Shown one piece after another: positions 21,055 to 30,983 of a DNA stretch of 64,000 nt. This DNA comes from Batillaria attramentaria. Its lineage: Eukaryota > Mollusca > Gastropoda > Batillariidae. The DNA lies in assembly GCA_018292915.2 (NCBI GenBank), contig JACVVK020000035.1:2508501-2572500 (forward strand). Direction: 5' to 3'. Made by a program: the position numbers and the translations under genes. Position 1 is the stretch's first letter. Each line of letters starts with the position of its first letter. The notes under the pieces were generated by a model. The model was not told the DNA's origin. It worked only from the letters and a program-made list of their open reading frames with translations, and ran no database searches.

Positions 21055-22280
21055 GAGAGGCAGTCGACCCCATGCTCCGAGACCAGCAGGCAGGCTTTCG
21101 CAGGAACAGGTCCTGCGCTGACCAGATTGCCAGCCTACGCATCATTGTGGAGCAGTCACTGGAGTGGAACTCCCCCCTCTACATCAACTTCATAGACTAT
21201 GAGAAGGCCTTCGACAGTGTAGACAGAGAGGCGCTGTGGAAGCTGCTAAGGCACTATGGAGTTCCCGGGAAGATCATCTCCCTGATCCAGTGCACCTACC
21301 AAGACATGAGCTGCAGGATTGCCCATGCCGGCCAGTTGTCAGAAAGCTTCGAGGTGAAGACCGGAGTCCGCCAGGGATGCCTGTTGTCCCCGTTTCTCTT
21401 CCTCCTGGTCATCGACTGGATCATGAAGACCACTACAGCAGGCAGGAAAAACGGGATACAGTGGACACTCTGGACGCAGCTGGATGACCTCGACTTCGCG
21501 GACGACCTGGCGCTCCTGTCTCACAGCCACAGCCAGATGCAGGACAAGACTACGTGCCTGGAAGCCACATCAGCCGGAACAGGGCTCAAGATCAACAGGA
21601 AGAAAACCGAGCTGATGAAGATCAACACCACTGCCAACACACCAGTCACAGTCGGTGGAGAGCCCATCAGGGAGGTGGAGTCTTTTGTCTACCTGGGGAG
21701 TGTGGTTGATGGACAGGGAGGCACAGACCGAGACGTCACAGCCAGAATCGGCAAGGCAAGGGCAGCAATGGTCATGCTGAAGAACGTCTGGGCATCCAAA
21801 GTTGTCAGCATAAGAACCAAACTTCGCATCTTCAACTCCAACGTGAAGTCAGTTCTGCTCTACGGATGCGAAACATGGAGGACAACGAAGACGATGCAGC
21901 AGAAGATCCAGACATTTCTCAACACCTGTCTGAGGCGCATCTTCAACATCCGATGGCCAGAGAAGATCCGGAATGAAGAGCTGTGGGAGCGAGCGGGGCA
22001 GGAACCAGTGGCCAAGCAGATCCTGCGGAGGAAGTGGGGCTGGATTGGACACACCCTCAGGAAGCCAGCATCCAGCACCACACGCCAAGCCCTGACATGG
22101 AACCCGCAGGGGAAAAGGAAGAGAGGCCGGCCTCGCAACAGCTGGAGGCGGGACACTGAGGCAGAGCTATGTAAGCAGGGTACCAACTGGACTGGAGTGG
22201 CAAGACTAGCCCAGAACAGAGTGCGATGGCGAAGGGTTGTCGATGGCCTATGCTCCACGTGGAGCCAAGGGCCTAAGTAA
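20929..22280 (+). pseudogene. LINE ORF, 3' part: reverse transcriptase (downstream of frameshift)
   Basis: The original frame resumes after the deletion and runs to the stop at 22280. Reverse transcriptase motifs include NFIDYEKAFDSVDR, GVRQGCLLSPFLF, the catalytic FADD box (FADDLALLS) and YLGSVVDG. The C-terminal region has YGCETWRTT, IGHTLRKP and KRGRPRNSW, as in RTE-type ORFs. The internal ATG at 21000 is not a real start. Confidence 0.9.
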
Positions 22281-22285
22281 GTAAG

Positions 22286-22298
22286 TAATGCCCGTATT
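22286..22298. repeat. 13-bp target site duplication, right
   Basis: TAATGCCCGTATT, directly after the TAAG tail; matches 18985-18997. Confidence 0.9.
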
Positions 22299-22357
22299 GA
22301 TTTCTGATCAATATCCGTTGACGGAGAGTCAGTTAGCGACAAAACTGTTGGTTACAG

Positions 22358-22782
22358 GGTGGATGGGTGTTTGGGAGTTTAACGTATTTTTTCCACCACG
22401 TATGGGTGATATCAGAGACGGGGCGACGAGGAAAAAGCCGGCTAGCACAAATATTTGGCTCGAGCCGGGACTCGAACTCACGACCCGAGTACTGAAAGTC
22501 CAACGCTCTACCATTCCGCTATTCCGGTGTCACAGGATATTTCGGAACCGGACGAAGGGGAACCATTCCGATTTATCCTGGCCCTGGTGGCAGGATTTTT
22601 CAGAACCATTCCGATTTATCCTAGGATATCCTAGGATAAATGGGAATAGGGTTAGGGTTGTGGTTATCCTAAGGTTATCATGGGATAAATGGGAATGGTT
22701 CCGAAATATCCTAGGATTTTGGGGAACCGGTTCCGATTTATCCTGGTTCCGAAATATTCTACGACACCGGCTCCCCCTATCC
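22358..22782 (-). mobile_element. SINE interrupted by a palindromic DNA element
   Basis: The family body and tRNA-like head are intact from GGGTGGATGGGTGTTTGGG to CTACCATTCCGCTATTCCGG. They resume after the insert with CTCCCCCTATC. A direct repeat TGGTTACAG at 22349-22357 and 22783-22791 flanks the whole composite, so the SINE landed first and the 239-bp insert (22528-22766) arrived later. Confidence 0.85.
22528..22766. mobile_element. 239-bp palindromic MITE with CCGG target duplication
   Basis: Begins TGTCACAGGATATTTCGG and ends with the near-complement TATTTCGGAACC-type arm closing ACGACA. The inside is a series of mirrored GGAACC, ATTTATCC and CCTAGGATATCCTAGG blocks, so nearly the whole element folds back on itself. 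CCGG occurs at both edges (22524-22527 and 22767-22770), while an intact SINE of this family has it once. There is no coding capacity. The superfamily is unknown. Confidence 0.8.
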
Positions 22783-23099
22783 TGGTTACAGAGTGAATGT
22801 AGCACATGACACAGCAAAGCATAAACTGAACGGTAGGGGGTCAGTCCTGTGAAGCTATGTTCCCCCAAGCCTATGTTTCCCCAGGTTTACGCTGTTCCAA
22901 GCCTATGTCCTCGGCCTTACGTGATGGATAAGGACGTTAAACCCCTCGGCTGTCTGTTCCTTCTATGTGTCATTACATGCTTAGGGTTAATTCAATTCAA
23001 ATTCAATTCAAAATATTTTATTGTCTGTTTAAGAGCGAATAAATACCCAGTAATCATACATACTATCAAACGCTTGATTTGTTTTATCATAAAAAACAA

Positions 23100-23203
<104 letters not shown>

Positions 23204-23569
23204 GCCGCGCGCGCGTACGTGCACGTGAACCGTTTAACACTGTGATTGCAGATGGGACATACGACTTCTTGTACGTGTTCGGGTTGCTGTAGGAAAATAG
23301 ACCTGGGGAAGCACAGACGTAAACTGTAGATATTTTTACCACGGCGCGTGTTCGCGTATTCATAAGAGAAGATTCCACTGATGCGGTTGCATCACATTTA
23401 TTCCTGTTGTGTCGCACACTTGCCTGTGACACTGTAACCCCGGTCGTCATGTGGCTGAGGAGGGTGTCACGTGATCGTGAAATTGACAAGTACCTACTTT
23501 TGCTGTTTGGGATGGCTGTCAATTGTGGCTGATTACTCGTGAGCATTTTCATTCCTGGTTGTAGATGCT

Positions 23570-23570
<1 letters not shown>

Positions 23571-23644
<74 letters not shown>

Positions 23645-23645
23645 T
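23571..23645. repeat. (GT)n(GA)n microsatellite
   Basis: About 25 GT units and then about 11 GA units. Confidence 0.95.
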
Positions 23646-24115
23646 TTCGGTCGAATCGTGTTCAAACTCCGTCGTATATATTGTCCTGGTTGGTCTCCCC
23701 AGCAGTGAACGGGTAAGTGAATCTTGAAGTTTTCACGTGAGGAGGTTATTCTGACTTCATCTGTCGCTTGTGTATTTGAGGTTGTTTACACTACAAACCG
23801 GGTTAAACCGGGTACATGAGGCAAGTGTAAACAACAGGCTACCTATATTTGTTAATGACACTGTCTTGTCAGAGGGGTACGAATAGCCGCTCTTGTTATA
23901 GTGTAGTTGTATGTCTGGCTGGGGTGGTAAAACTAATCAACCAACCAACAACAAACATTGATGATAGTTCCTGCTCTTTGATATTTTCGACTGATATGCA
24001 GCCATTATAAAGCCCCCCCCCCCCCCCCCCCCATTTTACTTGCGCTCGCACACTGACACACACACACACAAAATTACAATTTGATTTTTGTTAATACACA
24101 TCTCCTGTTTACTTT

Positions 24116-24154
<39 letters not shown>

Positions 24155-24605
24155 ACTTTCTCGAAAATGCAGACTGCTGCATCACGGCTCTACTCACACT
24201 ACAATACTTCCTCAAAAGACGTCGTCCTCAACACGTGTTACGCTCCACGCATCTCAGTCTACATCGTATAAGGAAGCATCACTACACGGTTAAGCTGCCC
24301 GTGTTATCAGTAAACAATGCTGTCGCTTGTCCCTCTTCCTGTCACACTGGTCTCGACCCCTTCGGTCGCTGGAGCTGTCGGTTATGTTGCCCGCTGACAA
24401 CTTGCTGAGTGCGGCTTTCATTGTGAAGCGGTTACTATCTGGGGTGATACGCACAGTTAGCGAGTGTACAGATAGCAGGATTTGTACACGTGTGGGCCTG
24501 CCGTCCATCGTAGATTAAAGTCCCTACGCCCGCCGGTCTAGCAAAAAACAAAAAAAATAATTCGGAGGTATTTGGGTGGTGTCTACCACTGAGCACACAG
24601 AATCC

Positions 24606-24780
24606 GAAACGCACAGCGTCAGCCACAGTCTTGTAACATGGCTTACTAGAAGAGCTTCGGCCATCGTTCGGAGCTGTAGCAGCATCGTACCACGTAGACA
24701 CATACCCAATCACAGGCGAAACGCACAGCGTCAGCCACAGACGGTATTGTAATACGGCTTACTGGAAGAGCCGCTTCTGA
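24606..24780 (+). repeat. tandem duplication, ~112-bp period
   Basis: The segment starting GAAACGCACAGCGTCAGCCA at 24606 recurs at 24718 with small differences and the same following GGCTTACT(A/G)GAAGAGC motif. Confidence 0.8.
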
Positions 24781-25613
24781 GGTCGTTTCGGTTTGGGTGT
24801 TGTTGTTGTTGTTTTGTGTTTTTCTTTCTGTTTGGTGTGGATATTCTATGTCAAGCGGCGCGCAAAGGCGGCAGCCTCAACTTTTTAAGAACATCGTGCC
24901 GATTGAAGGATTCAGCGGTAGATATTAACCGTAAATAATGGGTTTTATCGCACCTTTGAATCACTCTGATCAGGGTAGTGCACACTTCACTTTTATTACA
25001 AAAGTTGATGATAATACGCAAAATTACTGTAGTTACGTCCTTGTATTGTGTCTACGGTAAACTGACGTCTGAAATCTTGGCGAAACATCACGTGAGGTCA
25101 GCGAATCTGCGGCCCTCCAGTTTGTAGTTACTGGACAACTGTGATGAGGGCATGTGTGTTTTTCTCGCTGTGCCTGAGCAGTACCCTGCTTATGAGTGGT
25201 ACGATGAAAGACATCACCAAAACACATCAGAACGATTTGTGGGCGTAGATTCATCGATGTGTCAGAAAATGGGCCTTTTAAGAAATCTATGGGTGTATCT
25301 GAAGTGCACGTTATCTTGAGGTGTGTAGGTTCGCGGTGGGCAAGTGTGGAAAGTGGCGTAGGTAAAGCAGCATATCGGAGTTGAGGTGTGTCGTGGACGC
25401 TGCTTGCTGAAGAAAAGGTAAGTATCTTTTGGTTGATACATATGTTCATCACAGATGTTGCTTCTGCTTTATTTTTCACTTTTCATGTCGTGTTTCGGTA
25501 ATACGAAGTTCTGTACATAGTAATCAGTATGGAGTTAATAGTAAATTTGTCCGTGTCATGATCACACCAGCTGTCGGTCTCGACGCTGTGTTCTATCTCT
25601 CCACACACACAAT

Positions 25614-25617
<4 letters not shown>

Positions 25618-25709
<92 letters not shown>

Positions 25710-25740
25710 CTCTCTCTCTTTCTCTCTCACTCTCTCTTTT

Positions 25741-25781
<41 letters not shown>

Positions 25782-25785
25782 GACC
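25618..25785. repeat. long (CA)n(CT)n microsatellite
   Basis: About 44 uninterrupted CA units followed by CT and CTGT tracts, roughly 165 bases overall. Among the longest in the window. Confidence 0.95.
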
Positions 25786-26089
25786 ACAGACAATGCAATT
25801 GTTCTAATCACTCACTGGACCAGTCAACATTATGTTTCGATTACAGACCATTCAACATCTTGCCGGCTGGAAGGGCAAAGGTTTAACGAACACTGAAATA
25901 CAGGAACTCAGAACAGAGGAAAGAGTTGTTAGATTTATTGTTTCCCTGCTTGTTCAGAAAGAGATTTCTTTCAAGGAAGCATTTCAAACCTAGGGGCGGT
26001 TTCAGAACTGATTCGGAAAAAGCCTTCTCATTGTCCTTATCAGCCATACAGTGGGTGTCCAGTTGTTGACACAAGGACCTGCAGTGAGT

Positions 26090-26430
26090 ACGTATAGCGC
26101 TTAAAATCACGCCAAATTGCACAGATTTTAGCCTATTAAAAAAGAATCCAGGGAGTATTCCCTCGGACACCTTAGCATAAAACGTCAGCTTTGCAAGCGC
26201 GCGCGCTTGGCTTTGCTACTTCGTCACTACATCAGTGAACGCTACACACTTTTTCCGCCATCTTAAAGCCTTTATGTTCGTAACGACCCTGAGATAGAGA
26301 ACTGCCGGTTTCGAAGCTGTAATGCTGTTTGCCAGACAGAATGATGTTTCACGTAGCCATCGCGGCCGTTTTCGCGACTTTGTGGCTTCTAATATCAGAG
26401 AAATACGACTTTCTTTGAGCCTACGATCCA
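26090..26430. repeat. unclassified interspersed repeat, related to 36600-36840
   Basis: Shares CCAAATTG/AAACAGATTTTAG, an internal GCGCGC or GCGCGCTCG stretch, and CTTCGTCACT...CTACACAC with the segment at 36600-36840. The copies are strongly diverged; type unknown. Confidence 0.45.
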
Positions 26431-26756
26431 TTTTTGAATAGACTGGGACTGAAAAAAGAAAATGATAAAAATAACAACTAATGAGCTCCGTCTAGCTGGT
26501 CCTCAGTCCGCACCCAAATAATGTCGTCTGCTAAGTACGCGGTACACTTCTAATAATAATAATAATGAGTATTGTAATTGCTTTACCCAATTTCATGAAT
26601 CGGCTCAAAGCGCCGCGAACTGGACCCAACACGCACGCTCACGTGAATCACACGCATTCTCTCACACACTGGACGTAAAAGCATTACAATCACGTGGTGC
26701 GAAGGGTCAGCTCAGCTTTTTTAAATTTCGGAATTTAGAATTGCATTTATTTTTCA

Positions 26757-26952
26757 AATTTGGTGGGGTGAACATTTCCTAAGCAGAGGTGGAGGAAGCC
26801 GGGGTACCCGGAGAGAGAACCCCCGACGATCGGCCCGAATGAACGGTGCCACATACGAGAAGGAAAAATTCTTTGCCCCGAGTGGGACTCGAACCCTTGA
26901 CCTCTCGCATTGGTGACAAGTCTCTTTAACCACTAGACCACCGACGGCCCTC
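26757..26952 (-). mobile_element. tRNA-derived SINE, second family
   Basis: Read on the minus strand it opens GGGCCGTCGGTGGTCTAGTG (A box) and has GGGTTCGAGTCCC (B box) at tRNA-like spacing. A body follows with GGGGGTTCTCTCTCCGGGTA and CCCCGGCTTCC. The body differs from the first SINE family but matches the element at 28001-28266. Confidence 0.8.
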
Positions 26953-27040
26953 ACGCAACCGCTTCTAGTACAACATAAATTATACGCTGGCCAGAGTCAC
27001 CACAAAGGTCTCAGATGCTATCACGTGACGCGGAGTGACT

Positions 27041-27041
27041 G

Positions 27042-27085
<44 letters not shown>

Positions 27086-27110
27086 CATCTTTATTATCCC
27101 AGAGGGAAAT
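27041..27110 (-). mobile_element. LINE/SINE 3' terminus with (ATTG)n tail
   Basis: The minus strand reads AAATTTCCCTCTGGGATAAT, then AAAGATGTATTGATTGATTG. A GGGATAATAAAG block running into a tetranucleotide tail is the usual 3' end of several invertebrate non-LTR elements. The rest of the element, if any, extends right toward about 27300 and has no coding signal. Confidence 0.65.
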
Positions 27111-27323
27111 TTGTGTGTGGTGGACAAACAAAGACAATGATACACATCAAATTAACATAAGAAACAGCACTACAATTAAATTAGAGATTTCCATGAATTA
27201 AAAAGACAGATTTCTATGAATTAAAAACAGTCTTGGTATTAAGATAGGTATAATCTAAAATAACTATTTAAGATTATCATACAAAAAAAAATAATAAAAA
27301 AATGCAGAGTCAGCGCATGTTTT

Positions 27324-27680
27324 CCACAAGTAGCCTATCTTACGTATTGAGACTATGGTACGTACCATTATCTACCACAAGTAGCCTATCGTACGTATTG
27401 AGACTATGGTACGTACCATTATCTACCACAAGTAGCCTATCGTACGTATTGAGACTATGGTACGTACCATTATCTACCACAAGTAGCCTATCGTACGTAT
27501 TGAGACTATGGTACGTTCCATTATCTACCACAAGTAGCCTATCGTACGTATTGAGACTATGGTACGTTCCATTATCTACCACAAGTAGCCTATCGTACGT
27601 ATTGAGACTATGGTACGTACCATTATCTACCACAAGTAGCCTATCGTACGTATTGAGACTATGGTACGTTCCATTATCTA
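27324..27680. repeat. 51-bp minisatellite, seven copies
   Basis: Units run CCACAAGTAGCCTATCGTAC through GTATTGAGACTATGGTACGT and ACCATTATCTA. They vary mainly at GGTACGTACC versus GGTACGTTCC. Because 51 is divisible by three, frames on both strands stay open across the array. I treat this as an artefact of the period, not as a repeat protein. Confidence 0.93.
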
Positions 27681-28000
27681 CCACATGTACAAACATGTTT
27701 TGTTAGATTACATACCAATGGCTAATTTTACCGTAGTACGGAACGACCAGGCAACCCTACATCACGATACATGTACCTGCAGGACAATTTCACAATGTCT
27801 GCTAAAAATACAATGTCCGTCACGCCGTTTTCTCAGTACCAAGCTTTTCTTTTACCAAAATAATGCTGTTTCAACAGTTGATTCCTTTCCCTCTATATCT
27901 TTTACGAAGGATTTCAAAACGCGAAGCTCAGATTGCGTAACTGAAACGACCCAGTTTGGGAATAGTCCTACATGCATTTGTGTGAAGACTGTTTTACACT

Positions 28001-28266
28001 GTGAGCGGCGGATCTAATAGGTAGCGCGTCGGATTTAGCCGCTGCGCTACTGAACGGCCGTCACCAATGTCATGGCGATGAAGCGTGGGTTCGAGCCCAG
28101 GTCGAGCTTGTGATATGTGATACCGGTTTTTCCTGGCTACCGGGCTGCTCATCGGGGGTTTCTCTCCGGGTTGTCCGGCTTTCCTTCCCCAGCAGAATTG
28201 TAAAAAAAATATAGGAAGCAGGCCGAATTTCTCAAAAGGGATAATAAAGTAGTAAAAAAAATAAAA
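28001..28266 (+). mobile_element. tRNA-derived SINE, second family, plus orientation
   Basis: Head GTGAGCGGCGGATCTAATAG with GGTAGCGC, B box GGGTTCGAGCCC near 28090, then body TCGGGGGTTTCTCTCCGGG and CCGGCTTTCC. The 3' end is GGGATAATAAAG followed by an A-rich tail. The body matches 26757-26952 in opposite orientation. The front of the head is nearly identical to 47982-48047. Confidence 0.78.
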
Positions 28267-28399
28267 ATGGTAAAGCCGTTCTCATGATGTATAGATATGC
28301 ACCAATTCTGCGTTTCCTCTTACTTACGGGGTTGGAAGTCCTGAGGTTATTAACTCTGTCGTCCTTTGGGTGGGGGGAGGGTGGAGGAGCGGGGGGAGG

Positions 28400-28706
28400 G
28401 GGCGTAAGCGCCATGGGACTGACGTAGAACTCTTTCGCACCAAGCTTTTGGAACTCGGAGCCTGCGAATCTTAGAAATGCGCCCAACACTGTCTGTTTTT
28501 AAGAGCAACCTTAAAACGTTCCTTTTTTTTTTTTTTTTTTTTTTTGCAAAGCCTTCCAATAATTTCCTGTATAACTAGTCAGTTTCACCAGTGTACGTTT
28601 GTCCATCTTTGTAAAATGTGCGTGAGTGTCGGTGAGTGATCGGCGCATCACGTTTTATTCTAGAGAAATGCGCCCTCTAAAACACCATATTATTATTATT
28701 ATTAAC
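28400..28706 (+). mobile_element. LINE 3' end (CR1/L2-type), 5' truncated, frame broken
   Basis: The plus strand encodes AP-S-FWNSEPANLRNAP and, one base out of frame, PTLSVFKSNLKTFLF: the C-terminal peptide of CR1/L2-type ORFs with a frameshift. A T-run, a short 3'UTR and a (TAT)n tail follow at 28688-28705. A separate and less similar remnant than 14308-14600. Confidence 0.72.
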
Positions 28707-28809
28707 CCGTAACCCACAGCACCAATGAAAAACAAACAAAATCAAACAAACTTCAAAACGAAGCGTGATTGTTTGAGTGAATTTTTATCGTCTGCTTCTC
28801 AGGAACACC

Positions 28810-30035
28810 ATGCCTCGACGGCGGCTTCCGCAACGACGACCAGGACCCAGCCCCACCCAGCGGGCTCGGAGAAGCTCTGAGAACGGCCGTGGGTCGAGCA
28901 AGGGAGGGGTGGGGCCGTTGGGGGAGCTGGACTGGACGGCAATAGTGCGCGGGGTGGTGCTGGTGGGGGTTGTCGCCGGGGTGGCCGCCTTCCTCTTCTA
29001 CCCCGACATCTCGCGACTTCTCGAACGTTGGCAGAACGCCTCGCGAGACTCGACTCACAACGAGGCTGAGCCGCGGGAAGTCCGGTCTGACCCTCACGAG
29101 CTGCATGATGGAGAGAGTAATGGCCGTAGAAAAGCTGGTGAAGACAGGAGCGAAAAGACTGCAAAGTCCACGAAATCACCTCCACTTCGTGCGGTTAAAA
29201 ACGGAGGTCAAGGACGTGGCAAATCATCAGAAAGGTCGAATGGGGGCAGAGGTCAAACAGGTGAAGGTCACCGCGACAGTAGGGACGCTGCGGTAACAGA
29301 GAGGAGTGGAGTTAGCGGGGACCTCATGGAGGAGGAGGAGGAGGAGGAAGACGCAATGGAGGTCGAGCTGATGGAAGAAGAAGAACCTACTGTATTTGTC
29401 GACATCGGCGGGGAAGAGGAGGAAGAGGAAGAGTTAGACGAGGAGACCCAGCTGCCAGTAGACGTTCCCAGAACGAGGGATGCAGGAGAGAATCAGGGTG
29501 GGCGGGACGTAGGAAGAGGCGGAGGAGAGGAACCCATCGTCTTGACAGACGGTCAGCCTATAACCTTCACTCCCGTGGGCTCTGCAGACGACAGCATCAT
29601 CCGTTTGGGCGGGAGACCCAAAGAAACGAAACCAAAAGCGCCTTCTGACGAAAACCACAAGACAGATAAAACTAAATCTGTTTCGCCAAACTCTTCCAGA
29701 AACAAAGCTTCTAAAACCAAGGAACAACATTCTTCCAAATCAGACCACTCGCATCGGAATTCACCAGACACTTCGGCAAACAAGTCAGCAGAAAGTTCAG
29801 GTTCGAAAAAGTCGAGTTCCAAGAAAACCAAAAACCAAAAGAAGACGGATAAAAACGAAAAGAGACAACCTTCGTCCGGCTCAAAAGACCAGACGCCTGA
29901 TGATCTACCGGAAGAGGTGCGTAACTTCCGGCCGACCTATTTGCGGACCGTGACTGCCAAGAAGATTTTTGCTGACGGCCGTCGGATCCCACCTGTAGAA
30001 CTCATCCCCCAGAAGGAGACCAACAGCAGCGTCAG
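28810..30035 (+). CDS. P4H-like gene, coding exon 1 (anchor and linker)
   Basis: Encodes residues 1-408 plus two bases of codon 409: membrane anchor, acidic runs and Ser/Lys-rich linker, ending near RRIPPVELIPQKETNSSVR. The donor is GTCAG|GTGGGA in phase 2. The frame stays open to 30138, but the continuation is an intron-derived valine-rich run. Confidence 0.87.
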
Positions 30036-30488
30036 GTGGGACACAGTTATGGTGGTGGTTTATTTGGTTGCGGTGGTGGTTGCAGTGGAGGCTGTTGTTG
30101 TTGCTGGTGTTATTGTTTTGCTTTTTTTTCTAATTTAGGTATGGACACACAGAAATATATACATTCTCATGGTTGGCCATCGTATAGCAGTAACGGTAAA
30201 CACGTTTGACAATGTCTGCACTTCTATAAGACAGAACAGTTACTTGCAGTACTAAGTGTTGGGTTGGACGGGTGGAGGGCGAGGGGAGTTCACTGTTGTT
30301 GCTTTTACATACATTTACTCATCAGGGGCGCCGGAAGATGTTGGGGGGGGGGGGGGCAGAATCTCGGACGGGGGAACGTTGCCCGAAGAAAGTGAAAAGC
30401 GGGGGGGGGGGGGGGGGGGGGCGATCAAATGCGGTGTAGACAAAAAAAACCTTTACGAACCAGGACGTTGCCCGAAAAAAGTGAAAAG

Positions 30489-30543
<55 letters not shown>

Positions 30544-30939
30544 ATCAGAGGAGCGGACAGCCTTCGGTCCGCAAAAACAGAAGTTCTCTGTTGGGTGCGG
30601 TGAGGAAGAGAGCACTAAGAGGGGTAGGGGAAGAGGTAGGGGAGGGGGGGGGGCAAGACCATGGCTTTGCCCCCCCCCTCTTGCCATAGTCACCTGATTT
30701 TCCAGGGGGGGGCAAAAAGACACTTGCCCCCCCTGCTTGGGTACAGGGGGGGGCAGCTGCCCCCCCTGCCCCCCCCGGTTCCGGCGCCCCTGCTCATATG
30801 TTACAAGCACACAATGCACACATGGACATCCTCAATGCAATGCCTTACAAACATTAGCTATTGTTATGTTGCATCTGTTGTTGTTGTTGTCTGCTTGTTG
30901 TTCTTGGGCCCAACGGTCTTAGGATCACCCGGATGTAAG

Positions 30940-30983
<44 letters not shown>

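Larger units (their letters stand above)
18998..22285 (+). mobile_element. near full-length RTE-like LINE retrotransposon
   Basis: The element is 3.3 kb, bounded by a 13-bp target duplication, with a 5'UTR of about 280 bases, one long coding region (endonuclease then reverse transcriptase) and a 3' end of TAAG repeats immediately after the stop. One ORF, no RNase H domain, about 3.3 kb total and a short tandem-repeat 3' tail instead of poly(A) are RTE-clade traits. The clade call is from general architecture, not from a tree. A 4-bp deletion near 20923-20928 relative to the copy at 61.8-63.9 kb breaks the frame, so this copy cannot encode its full protein. Confidence 0.9.

Noticed and set aside
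22288..22809. 173-residue plus-strand frame
   Set aside because: It crosses the SINE and the palindromic element; repeat-derived words only.
26870..26952. Possible functional tRNA gene (clear A and B boxes on the minus strand)
   Set aside because: A SINE body follows at once, and the same body occurs at 28001-28266; the cloverleaf arms do not pair fully.
27302..27706. Open frames of 134 and 118 residues on both strands made of a 17-residue repeat; also the idea of a CRISPR array
   Set aside because: The 51-bp period is a multiple of three, so any stop-free unit stays open on several frames. There are no distinct spacers between repeats and the host is eukaryotic.
28777..28809. N-terminal extension of the hydroxylase-like protein to 28777
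   Set aside because: The upstream codon is GTG and a splice acceptor (TGCTTCTCAG) lies between it and the ATG at 28810, so this stretch is intron.
30256..30819. Glycine- or proline-rich frames of 115, 86 and 165 residues
   Set aside because: They translate poly-G and poly-C runs inside the TIR element and have no splice context.
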